Assembly (NCBI GenBank): GCA_934463455.1 | Contig: CAKSJU010000027.1 | Coordinates: forward strand, 1 to 23,214 | Direction of reading: 5' to 3' | Source of the DNA: an uncultured Clostridia bacterium | Lineage (GTDB): Bacteria; Bacillota; Clostridia; UBA1381 | DNA: 23,214 bases | Part shown: piece by piece, positions 16,403 to 23,214 of the stretch | Layout: the number at the start of each line of letters is the position of its first letter | Numbering within the stretch: position 1 is the stretch's first letter | Program-made: the position numbers and the translations under genes | The notes under the pieces: model-generated | Database searches by the model: none | The model's input: the letters and a program-made list of their open reading frames with translations, nothing else | What the model was told of the DNA's origin: nothing

Positions 16403-18115
16403 GTGAAAAAAATTATTACAGCCGCTTTAATACTGGCATTTTGCATTCAAAATGCGTCTGCCATGGAAAATCTAAAAGCAAATTATGATACCGGCACGGA
16501 TATTGTTACGGTTTCGGGAACAGACGAGGCGGGCAAAAGTATAATGATTGTCGTACCCGGCAAGGACGAGCAAGGCAGAACGCTGCTGCTTGAAGACATA
16601 ACCGAAGCGGGGAGCATATTCAATAAAATTAAAATTTTCGGCGAAACAAAAACCGATGAAGACGGAAATTTTGTAAAGACCTTCAGAATGAATCCGCAGT
16701 CGGATAACGGAACATATACGGTTTATATCGGAGCGAATGCGTTGGAAGATGCCGAGAGCGTAACATTTTCGTATACAAATCCGGCAACCGTTGCGGGCTA
16801 TACAGCGGAGATAAATTCCGCCGATAAAGATACCGTCGGCGGTAAAATTGAAGCTTATGCCGATGCGCTGCAGCTTGATTTGACAAACTGGAATTTGCAG
16901 GGAGAAAAAAAGAGCGAGACCGCAAGACTTTTTGCAGAGGTAATAAGACCGACAGCGGGATACAAGCTGGCAGGTGAAATCCAAAAGGGAATAGAGCAGG
17001 CGATAGCCTTGGAAAAACTCAACAGCTGTGCGGATGCGACATCTGTGAAAACCGAGCTTGAAGCATATGCGGAGCTGCTAAATATTGATTTGAGTGTTTA
17101 CAAAAATGTCGGAAACGAGCAGACGAAAGAGAATAAGCAGAATAAAATATGTGAAGAAGTATTAACTGTTCTGCCCGTAAGCGATTTGGCGGCATTTTCC
17201 GAAAAACTCGGCGAAATTGCATTTACTGCCGATATAACCGCGCCGGAGGACTGGGCGACACTTCAAAGCATGATGACAGCCACCTATAAGGACAGGCTTA
17301 AAAATATTACCGCGTGGTCAAAGTATGAGCTTTTGACAGATAAAGCGGCAGTATTCAAAGAGATTTACAAAACCTCTTTTGCAAGCGTTCTTGAAGCAGA
17401 GACATTATTTAATGCAAAAGCGGAAGCAAAATATCTGCTGCAAAACTCTTCATCCGGCACAGGCTCCGGCTCGGGCGGCGGAGGCTCGTCGGGCGGAGGA
17501 AGTACGAACAAAACAAATAATGTGACCATAAATATTCCCAAGCCGACCGAAGAAATCAAGCCGTCGGAGGTAAAAGACCTTTTCGATGATATTAATGACG
17601 CTTCGTGGGCAAAATCGGATATTGAAAAGCTTGCAAGAAAGAAAGTAATTTCCGGTGACGGAACGGGAAATGTTTATCCGAACAGAACGGTTACAAGAGA
17701 AGAATTTATCACAATGGTGGTAAAGGCATTCGGATTTAATCCGGGTGATGCGGAGCTTAAATTTACGGATGTGCAAAGCGGAGCATGGTACGAGGGCTTT
17801 GTAAAAACGGCTTTTGAGTCGGGACTTATAAGCGGTATTTCGGAGGATAAATTCGGAATAGGCGAGGAGATTACAAGACAGGATATGGCGGTAATACTGG
17901 CACGTACCGCGGAAAAGCTCGGCATACAAATGACAGCGGGAGAGGAAAGCTTCAGCGATATGAGCTCTGCCGCGGATTATGCAAAGGACGCAATACTTCG
18001 TATGAGGGAAAGCGGAGTTATAACCGGTATGTCGGACGGCAGCTTCCGCCCGGAGGAAAAAGCGACACGTGCACAGACTGCTGTAATGATTAACCGCCTT
18101 TTGGGCAAAATGTAA
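16403..18115 (+). CDS. Surface protein with C-terminal triple SLH anchor
   Basis: This is a 570-aa exported protein. Order: signal peptide ending ASA (about 20); a beta domain about 24-127; a helical region with an internal duplication (about 145-209, EAYADALQLDL, and 214-277, EAYAELLNIDL); a Gly/Ser linker (about 351-367); then three good SLH domains (about 394-446, 452-508 and 515-570) with cores VTREEF, ITRQDM and ATRAQT. The protein therefore displays the helical repeats outside the wall. Start choice: AGGAGG (16387-16392) is 10 bases before GTG 16403, giving MKKIIT like its sister genes; the in-frame TTG at 16394 is only 1 base after the RBS and is rejected. It is co-directional with the SLH protein upstream and the modular protein downstream. 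What the helical repeats bind is unknown. Confidence 0.87.
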   Translation: MKKIITAALILAFCIQNASAMENLKANYDTGTDIVTVSGTDEAGKSIMIVVPGKDEQGRTLLLEDITEAGSIFNKIKIFGETKTDEDGNFVKTFRMNPQSDNGTYTVYIGANALEDAESVTFSYTNPATVAGYTAEINSADKDTVGGKIEAYADALQLDLTNWNLQGEKKSETARLFAEVIRPTAGYKLAGEIQKGIEQAIALEKLNSCADATSVKTELEAYAELLNIDLSVYKNVGNEQTKENKQNKICEEVLTVLPVSDLAAFSEKLGEIAFTADITAPEDWATLQSMMTATYKDRLKNITAWSKYELLTDKAAVFKEIYKTSFASVLEAETLFNAKAEAKYLLQNSSSGTGSGSGGGGSSGGGSTNKTNNVTINIPKPTEEIKPSEVKDLFDDINDASWAKSDIEKLARKKVISGDGTGNVYPNRTVTREEFITMVVKAFGFNPGDAELKFTDVQSGAWYEGFVKTAFESGLISGISEDKFGIGEEITRQDMAVILARTAEKLGIQMTAGEESFSDMSSAADYAKDAILRMRESGVITGMSDGSFRPEEKATRAQTAVMINRLLGKM

Positions 18116-18128
18116 GGAGGGTAACGAT

Positions 18129-19433
18129 ATGAAAAAAATAATTGCGGCATTGCTTTCGGCAATAATCGCCTCTGCGTCCGTTTCGGTATTTGCTGCGGAG
18201 GGAAATGTAATAACGGACGATTGCTCCGACCTTTCGGCAGTATATGAACGAAGCGAATATTGGGAGGTGGCAAAGGACGATGCTGTTGCCGAGACAATCG
18301 GGGATTCGGCTCGATATAAAAAAACCAACGCGGCAAATAACGTAGATGACGCACAGTATTTGACTTATTACAAGGGAAGTATAAAAGCCGCCGAGGTGAC
18401 ATTTTATCACACCACCGCAAAGGCAAAGGAATTTTTGAAAATAAAATACTCCTCCGATAATAAAAGCTGGACGGAAGCAAATATAACCTTGGGCGATTCG
18501 GTAAAGCACGGAAGCTGGCTTTCCACAGCCGTATCGGCAAAGGATTTTCCGACAGGAACAAAATATGTCAGGATAGAAATTGAAAAGTCGAACTTTACAA
18601 GAGGAACAGCCTGCGGTATAGGCGAGGTTAAGCTTATCGAGGGAGCAAGTCTTAAAAATAATACTCCGATAAGCGAGCCGGGAGAAAATTCGGCTGTCAC
18701 AGACCCCTGCAGAAATTTTGATTTGCTTTTTGACAAAAGTGCAAACTGGGCAGCTGTCGATTCTGTCGCGGATAATTATGCGGGAGATGTCGGACAATTT
18801 GTAAGAACATCGTCTTTCAAACAAGTAGGAGAGTATCTGACCTACAAAATACCGGGAATGATTTCGGCAGATTTTGATTTGTTTTATATAGATGGCGTAA
18901 CCGATGTGGAAAACAAGCTTACGGCAGAGGTCAGCAATAATAATTCCGATTGGACAAAGGTGCCGATTACCGCAGCTTATGATTCTCCGTTTTCTCATTT
19001 GAGCAACTGGTACGGTCAGAAATATATCATCGGAATACCGGCAGGGGGTGCGGAATATGTAAGAATTACCGTAGGAGATTTCGGAGCGACCGAATGGGTT
19101 ATACAATTCACCGAATTCAGATTTGAATCAAGACCTTATTACGATAAGGCTGTCGGCGATGTATCTGTCGCGGACGGTAAAATCAAGGCGGCATATGACA
19201 TTCCGATTAATTTTTCGGTTTATGACAGCCTTACAATGTTCATCGTGCAGTATGATGAAAATGAAGTAATAACCGATATATGTCAATATAAATTTACTCC
19301 CGGCAGTCAAAATGCGCATATGGAGGCGGAAGCGGAGCTGAATGCGCAAACGAAAAATGTATGTGTGTATTTTTGGAACTCTCTGAACGGTATGCACAAA
19401 ATTGCAAATATGCAAAGTATAAAAATTTCTTGA
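18129..19433 (+). CDS. Secreted protein with two X modules and a Y domain
   Basis: This is a 434-aa exported protein with a signal peptide ending VFA at about residue 22. X module 1 (about 26-172) shares VITDDCSDL, RSEYWEV, the YLTYYKG strand and TACGIGEVKL with the first module of the 742-aa protein at 8699. X module 2 (about 188-334) repeats the plan (VTDPCRNFDLLFD, EYLTYK, AEYVRITVGDFG). The Y domain (about 336-434) ends VYFWNSLNGMHKI and matches the Y domains at 8699 and 11315. No catalytic or wall-anchor motif is present. The RBS AAGGAGGG (18114-18121), overlapping the upstream stop, is 7 bases before the ATG. The promoter of the next operon begins within the last codons of this gene, at 19430. 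Confidence 0.82.
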   Translation: MKKIIAALLSAIIASASVSVFAAEGNVITDDCSDLSAVYERSEYWEVAKDDAVAETIGDSARYKKTNAANNVDDAQYLTYYKGSIKAAEVTFYHTTAKAKEFLKIKYSSDNKSWTEANITLGDSVKHGSWLSTAVSAKDFPTGTKYVRIEIEKSNFTRGTACGIGEVKLIEGASLKNNTPISEPGENSAVTDPCRNFDLLFDKSANWAAVDSVADNYAGDVGQFVRTSSFKQVGEYLTYKIPGMISADFDLFYIDGVTDVENKLTAEVSNNNSDWTKVPITAAYDSPFSHLSNWYGQKYIIGIPAGGAEYVRITVGDFGATEWVIQFTEFRFESRPYYDKAVGDVSVADGKIKAAYDIPINFSVYDSLTMFIVQYDENEVITDICQYKFTPGSQNAHMEAEAELNAQTKNVCVYFWNSLNGMHKIANMQSIKIS

Positions 19434-19458
19434 TTACTGAGAAATTAGGTGGTATAAT
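19430..19458 (+). promoter_or_regulatory. SigA-type promoter for the kinase-regulator-GH130 operon
   Basis: TTGATT (19430-19435) and TATAAT (19453-19458) are separated by exactly 17 bp. The -35 overlaps the last codon and stop of the upstream gene. The expected start is near 19465, precisely where a long inverted repeat begins. Confidence 0.85.
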
Positions 19459-19464
19459 ATTTGC

Positions 19465-19497
19465 ATGCAGCTATGCACATGCTGTGCATAGCTGCAT
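19465..19497 (+). repeat. Perfect 15-bp inverted repeat at the predicted transcription start
   Basis: Bases 19465-19479 and 19483-19497 are exact reverse complements around a TGC spacer; the arms contain ATGCAGC and TATGCACA. No T-run follows, so it is not a terminator. It could be an operator for a dimeric regulator, possibly the response regulator of this operon, or a 5' hairpin that protects the message. Confidence 0.85.
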
Positions 19498-19535
19498 ACA
19501 TAATATCCATTATTTAGTGTGCGGAGAGTAATAAT

Positions 19536-21041
19536 ATGATAATAGCGATTTACCTTGTTTTAATTTTTTTGATATTTATATTTATAAAGGCGTACAAGCA
19601 AAAGATAACATGGTGTTTTTCCTGTTATCTTTTTGGTGTTTTACTGCTTTTAACGGCGACGGTTTTGTACATGGCAAAGTTTTCGTACTATAATTTTCCG
19701 CTTAGTATAGATTATTCCATATATTTGTGGATAAGTAAAATCAAAATAAGAATTTCGAGCATATCGAGAATATATAATTTCGGAATTTCCATGATTATTT
19801 TCGTTCCGTGTATGCTTTATCATATTTTGGGAGAAAAAAATTATTTGAGGGATATACTGCTTTTTGCTTCGCCGATGTTTTACTTTTTCTATAACGATTA
19901 TAATACTACGGAAAGCTTATATCTTATGTCATATTCGCCGTCCGCCCCGTCCTGGCTTTCGGCTGCGGTTGAGGCAGGAAAGATATTTTGTATTCTTCTG
20001 ATTTTTGGAAGTATGATTTTGTCGATAATATGCTTTGGAGTGAGGATAAAGAGAGCAAAGCATTTTTACGCAAAAAGAGAAAATACCGTTTGTCTTATCT
20101 GCATGGTGCTGCTGGATTTATTTGTGCTTATATTTTTTATGCACGGAAGCTTCCGTGGATTGAATCCGTATTATATTTCGCTTTTAAAGTATCCGAGCTA
20201 CGGACTGGAATGGGATTTGTTTTTGTTTCCGGTATCGCTTATGCTTTCGCTGATTATTATTCTGGCGGTACTGACATATTTTCAGCCGTTTTCGCAGCTT
20301 GTAATTTTCAGAAAAAAGAATATTTACCGAAATAATAAAAAGCTTAACAAAAGTACACGCTTGATATTTCATACATACAAAAATTCGTTTGTGGCGATTG
20401 CAAAGCTGGCGGAAATTGCAGAGCAGATGCCCGAGACGGAGCATGCCATGACGGTGGAAATTCTGGGAAAAATAAAAGAATCGGCGCAGTATTCGGTGAA
20501 TAATATATCGGGAATAATAGACTCCCTCGGCGATATAAAAATGACTGTGGAGAACATATCCGCGACACAGTGCATACAGCATGCAATAAAGCAGGCGGCG
20601 GTTCCGGAGTATATACAAATTGAGTATGACCGAAAATGCGGAGATGTGGTATTTCCGGCATCGGAAAATCATATTGTTGCAATGCTGGAGAATGTTATTA
20701 CAAATGCGGTTGAAGCTATTAACATAAGTGAAACCGAAAACGGAAAGATAACAGTTAAGCTTGATTGTGACGAACAGTATATTTATATTGAAATAGCGGA
20801 CAACGGCCCCGGAATAAAGCATGCTGATTTGAAAAATATCTTTAAGCCTTTATTTTCCGGGAAATCAGGGTCGAAAAATTTCGGTCTGGGACTTACTTAT
20901 GTCGAAAAAGTTATAAAAGCTCATTACGGATATATAAATGTTTCAAGTAAGCTTGGGGAAGGAACGGTTTTTCAAATTCTTCTTCCGAAAGAAAAGAAAG
21001 GGGACAAGGAATATGACAAAAATCAGAGTTATAATGTGTGA
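19536..21041 (+). CDS. Sensor histidine kinase with about seven N-terminal membrane segments
   Basis: This 501-aa membrane protein has hydrophobic segments near 3-20, 27-46, 84-98, 107-121, 148-170, 184-203 and 229-249, resembling the 7TM sensor type. The dimerisation helix holds HTYKNSF with the likely phosphoacceptor H279 in an HxxKN motif. The ATPase part has the N box ENVITNAVEA (N386 and N390), the G1 box DNGPGI (422-427) and the G2 box GLGL (450-453). Together these indicate an active kinase. With no large extracytoplasmic domain, it may sense a signal within the membrane or through a partner. The RBS GGAGAG (19523-19528) is 7 bases before the ATG. The regulator gene starts 29 bases before this one ends, so the two are surely partners. 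Confidence 0.9.
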   Translation: MIIAIYLVLIFLIFIFIKAYKQKITWCFSCYLFGVLLLLTATVLYMAKFSYYNFPLSIDYSIYLWISKIKIRISSISRIYNFGISMIIFVPCMLYHILGEKNYLRDILLFASPMFYFFYNDYNTTESLYLMSYSPSAPSWLSAAVEAGKIFCILLIFGSMILSIICFGVRIKRAKHFYAKRENTVCLICMVLLDLFVLIFFMHGSFRGLNPYYISLLKYPSYGLEWDLFLFPVSLMLSLIIILAVLTYFQPFSQLVIFRKKNIYRNNKKLNKSTRLIFHTYKNSFVAIAKLAEIAEQMPETEHAMTVEILGKIKESAQYSVNNISGIIDSLGDIKMTVENISATQCIQHAIKQAAVPEYIQIEYDRKCGDVVFPASENHIVAMLENVITNAVEAINISETENGKITVKLDCDEQYIYIEIADNGPGIKHADLKNIFKPLFSGKSGSKNFGLGLTYVEKVIKAHYGYINVSSKLGEGTVFQILLPKEKKGDKEYDKNQSYNV

Positions 21042-21732
21042 CGACGAAAAAAGTATCTGCGATTATTATATGTACGCCTTTAAATTAACCGAGGATATAG
21101 AGTTTTTGGGCAGTGCAAATAACAAGCATGACAGCAGGGAGCTTATAAAAAACACTCCTGCCGATATTGTGCTTTTGGATATTCAAATGGATACTGCGGA
21201 GACCGGCTTGGAGCTTATTCCGTATGTCAGAGAATATCAGCCGGACGCAAAAATTATAATGATGACCGTTCATGAAGAAACGGAGTATATATTCAGAGCC
21301 TTTCAGGACGGAATAAGCGATTATTTTGTAAAAACACTTCCTACGGAAGAGCTTATACGCTCGATAAGGGCGGCTTATGAAAATAATTTGATTTTAAGAC
21401 CTGCGATAGCTCAGAAAATAATAGAGCAGGGGCAGATTATCGCCGAGAAACAGAAAAAGCTTGAAGAAGAGCATATAGAAGTGAAAAACAATCAAAAATC
21501 GCTTCTTTACATTCTTAATCTGATGACAAAATTGTCAACCTCGGAATTTGAAATTCTCAAAGGATTTTATTACGGAAAAACGGCACCGGAAATGGCGAGT
21601 GAAAGATATGTTTCGGAATCGACAATAAGAACTCATTCCGGCAGAATATTGAAAAAATTCAATTATGCAAGTATGAAAAAGCTTGTGTCGGATTTAAGAA
21701 GAATGAAAGCTTTTTCGATTTTTGACGAATAA
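21013..21732 (+). CDS. Response regulator, receiver plus LuxR/NarL-type HTH
   Basis: This is a 239-aa DNA-binding regulator. The receiver (about 3-122) has the acidic pair D10/D11, phosphoacceptor D56 in VLLDIQMD, T85 and K107, so it should be phosphorylated by the kinase encoded upstream. A charged, coiled-coil-like linker (about 130-165) is longer than usual and leads to a LuxR-type HTH (about 173-230: LSTSEFEILKGFYYGKTAPEM, ESTIRTHSGRILKKF). Start: GAAAGGGG (20996-21003) is 9 bases before ATG 21013; the longer frame from 20938 lies inside the kinase gene and adds a low-complexity basic stretch. It probably controls this operon or the surface and transport genes upstream. Confidence 0.92.
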   Translation: MTKIRVIMCDDEKSICDYYMYAFKLTEDIEFLGSANNKHDSRELIKNTPADIVLLDIQMDTAETGLELIPYVREYQPDAKIIMMTVHEETEYIFRAFQDGISDYFVKTLPTEELIRSIRAAYENNLILRPAIAQKIIEQGQIIAEKQKKLEEEHIEVKNNQKSLLYILNLMTKLSTSEFEILKGFYYGKTAPEMASERYVSESTIRTHSGRILKKFNYASMKKLVSDLRRMKAFSIFDE

Positions 21733-21748
21733 GAAAGGAATATTGAAA

Positions 21749-22903
21749 ATGACATTTGAAGAAAGAAAAGAATATGTGTTAAACGAATATAATAAATTGA
21801 TAAATAAGAAAAATAAACCGTCGCGCTTTTACAACGGAATTTACACGCGCTATGAAAATCCGGTACTGACGCGGGAGCACATTCCGCCGGAATGGAAATA
21901 TGATTTCGATAAGAATGATAATCCCTTTTTTATGGAGCGCATAGGAGTCAATGCAACATTTAATTCCGGGGCGATTTTATGCGACGGAAAAGTAAAGCTT
22001 GCAGTGAGAGTGGAGGGTGCGGACAGAAAATCTTTTTTTGCAATTGCACAAAGCAAAAATCCGACCGAAGGATTTGTTTTTGATAAATATCCGATCAGGC
22101 TTCCGAAAGGCGAAAAGGAAGATACGAATGTTTATGATATGAGACTTACAAAGCATGAGGACGGTTATATATACGGATTTTTCTGTGCCGAGTCGAAAGA
22201 CCGTACGGTAAACGATACTTCATCTGCCGTAGCGGAATGCGGAATTGTGAGAACAAAAGATTTTAAAAGCTGGGAAAGACTGCCGAATTTAAAATCGGAA
22301 TATCAACAGCGCAATGTTGTACTGCACCCGGAGTTTGTATCGGGAAAATATATGATATATACGCGCCCGTCGGACGGCTTTATAGATGTCGGCTCGGGCG
22401 GAGGTATAGGCTGTGCGTACATAAAAGATATAACAAATCCGATAGCGGAGGATGAAGTGATAATTGATAAAAGAGATTATCATACAATCAAAGAGGTTAA
22501 AAACGGAGCGGGAGCAACTCCGATAAAAACGGAGGAAGGCTGGCTGCATATTGCCCACGGAGTGCGTAATACCGCGGCGGGCTTGAGATATGTTTTGTAT
22601 TGCTTTATGACATCTCTTGATGACCCGACAAAGGTTATTTACCGTCCGGGCGGATATTTTCTGGCACCTTTGGGACACGAAAGAGTCGGCGATGTTTCGA
22701 ATGTGGTTTTTTCAAACGGAACTGTTTGCGATGACAAAGAAAATTTATATATATATTATGCTTCAAGCGATACAAGGCTTCATGTTGCCTCAACAACGCT
22801 CAAACAGATGATTGATTATTGCAAAAATACTCCGGAGGACGGACTTGACACTTATTCAAGTGTTGATAAAATTTGTGAGCTTATAGATAAAAATTCAAAA
22901 TAG
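21749..22903 (+). CDS. 4-O-beta-D-mannosyl-D-glucose phosphorylase (GH130, subfamily 1)
   Basis: This 384-aa cytoplasmic enzyme should split mannosyl-beta-1,4-glucose with phosphate into mannose 1-phosphate and glucose, a step in the epimerase/phosphorylase route of beta-mannan use. Family stretches are near-continuous: RYENPVLTREHIPPEW (34-49), RIGVNATFNSGAI (64-76), RVEGADRKSFFA (87-98), DTNVYDMRL (125-133) with likely proton donor D130, QRNVVLHPEF (187-196), IDVGSGGGIG (212-221), HGVRNTAAGLRYVLY (270-284) and RVGDVSNVVF (312-321). Length fits the family. Start: AAAGGAA (21734-21740) is 8 bases before ATG 21749; the in-frame TTG at 21722 overlaps the regulator gene and is rejected. It is 16 bases after the response regulator, so it shares that operon. 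The partner cellobiose 2-epimerase is not in the window. Confidence 0.92.
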   Translation: MTFEERKEYVLNEYNKLINKKNKPSRFYNGIYTRYENPVLTREHIPPEWKYDFDKNDNPFFMERIGVNATFNSGAILCDGKVKLAVRVEGADRKSFFAIAQSKNPTEGFVFDKYPIRLPKGEKEDTNVYDMRLTKHEDGYIYGFFCAESKDRTVNDTSSAVAECGIVRTKDFKSWERLPNLKSEYQQRNVVLHPEFVSGKYMIYTRPSDGFIDVGSGGGIGCAYIKDITNPIAEDEVIIDKRDYHTIKEVKNGAGATPIKTEEGWLHIAHGVRNTAAGLRYVLYCFMTSLDDPTKVIYRPGGYFLAPLGHERVGDVSNVVFSNGTVCDDKENLYIYYASSDTRLHVASTTLKQMIDYCKNTPEDGLDTYSSVDKICELIDKNSK

Positions 22904-22924
22904 CAATTCGGCAGGAACGTGAGT

Positions 22925-22975
22925 AAAGCGTACCGCAGGCAATTATTTAAGTATACTGCCCGGTACGCTTTTTTT
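22925..22975 (+). terminator. Intrinsic terminator of the kinase-regulator-GH130 operon
   Basis: AAAGCGTACCG (22925-22935) pairs with CGGTACGCTTT (22961-22971), and GGCA/TGCC extends the stem past a short internal loop. The T-run goes to 22975. The A-rich left side means it may also work for the convergent gene on the minus strand. Confidence 0.93.
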
Positions 22976-22987
22976 AATTTGTAGGAA

Positions 22988-23004
22988 ATTGCGTAAAACG
23001 CAAT
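22988..23004 (-). terminator. Small hairpin between convergent genes
   Basis: ATTGCGT (22988-22994) pairs with ACGCAAT (22998-23004) around AAA. Read on the minus strand it is followed by TTCC only, so it is at best a weak terminator for the AraC-type gene. The rest of this 167-base intergenic region shows nothing else coding. Confidence 0.35.
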
Positions 23005-23049
23005 GACGGAAAATCAAAAATGCTACCTTATTCCTACGCCCGCAGGCGG

Positions 23050-23072
23050 AGCTTTTATCAAAAGCTTTTTTT
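23050..23072 (+). terminator. Second terminator-like hairpin (+ strand)
   Basis: AGCTTTT (23050-23056) pairs with AAAAGCT (23060-23066) around ATC, and the T-run continues to 23072. It points with the + strand and lies immediately beside the stop codon of the minus-strand regulator. It would back up the main terminator and block read-through into that gene. Confidence 0.6.
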
Positions 23073-23214
23073 ACACATGTGTTTTAACTGTTTGAGTTAT
23101 CGCTTTTATTGAGACGGAATATTCCATTGGCGACATACCGGTGACTTTTTTGAATTGTCTTGAAAAATAATGTATATTCGCATATCCCAAAAGCTCGGCA
23201 ATTTGCGTTATATT
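23071..23214 (-). CDS. AraC-family transcriptional regulator, C-terminal part (partial)
   Basis: The reverse strand reads 47 residues to a TAA at 23071-23073. It contains the second helix-turn-helix of the AraC/XylS family: ITQIAELLGYANIHYFSRQF, then KKVTGMSPMEY, ending with a short tail. The start and sensory domain lie beyond the right edge. AraC-type regulators beside glycan-use genes often control them. It is convergent with the GH130 operon. Confidence 0.92.
   Translation of the reverse strand, partial: NITQIAELLGYANIHYFSRQFKKVTGMSPMEYSVSIKAITQTVKTHV

Noticed and set aside
17450..19106. Long minus-strand open frames (292 and 338 aa) opposite the SLH and 434-aa genes
   Set aside because: They are Cys/Arg/Ser/Tyr-rich with no family motif and no ribosome site, and run antisense to well-supported secreted proteins. 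This fits codon-bias shadows.
20938..21012. Upstream extension of the response regulator gene
   Set aside because: It overlaps the kinase gene deeply and adds a basic, Phe-rich stretch before the normal receiver start at MTKIRVIMCDD.
1..23214. CRISPR arrays, tRNA or rRNA genes
   Set aside because: No regularly spaced direct repeats, cloverleaf sequences or rRNA-like stretches were seen on reading both strands.

Overview
The window looks like a chromosomal carbohydrate-use region of a monoderm, S-layer-bearing member of the Bacillota, most likely class Clostridia. The reasons are moderately AT-rich DNA, strong GGAGG ribosome sites with some TTG and GTG starts, CUT1 sugar transport genes without a linked ATPase, SLH wall-anchoring domains, and a GH130 enzyme of the gut-Firmicute/Bacteroidetes mannosylglucose phosphorylase type. 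The genus cannot be named from the sequence alone; a Monoglobus- or Oscillospiraceae-like gut bacterium is only a guess.

Layout. (1) 1-150: the last 25 codons of an upstream gene and its terminator. (2) 211-10927: one long co-directional block. It holds a lipoprotein sugar-binding protein, two CUT1 permeases, a cytoplasmic GH30 hydrolase, a secreted GH30 with an N-terminal accessory module and C-terminal SLH-like repeats, and two secreted non-catalytic modular proteins (307 and 742 aa). The spacing is short, and one junction is a TTGA overlap. (3) 10928-11314: a 387-base gap rich in mutually exclusive hairpins, apparently the structured leader of the next gene. (4) 11315-19433: four more secreted proteins. 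They are a four-module 769-aa protein bracketed by a 27-bp inverted repeat, two SLH proteins (889 and 570 aa), and a 434-aa modular protein. (5) 19430-22975: a clear promoter followed by a perfect 15-bp inverted repeat, then a tightly packed histidine kinase, response regulator and GH130 mannosylglucose phosphorylase gene, ended by a strong terminator. (6) 23071-23214: the C-terminal end of an AraC-type regulator on the minus strand.

How it may work together (inference). The wall-anchored GH30 would cut a plant or microbial polysaccharide at the cell surface. The binding protein and permeases would import oligosaccharides, powered by a shared ATPase encoded elsewhere. The cytoplasmic GH30 and the GH130 phosphorylase would process sugars inside, and the two-component system would sense the glycan or its products. 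The least explained part is the set of secreted proteins built from a small kit of repeated beta-rich modules (called X, Z and Y here). One of these modules (Z) is fused to the secreted GH30, so the set may be a family of glycan-binding or wall-matrix proteins dedicated to one polymer.
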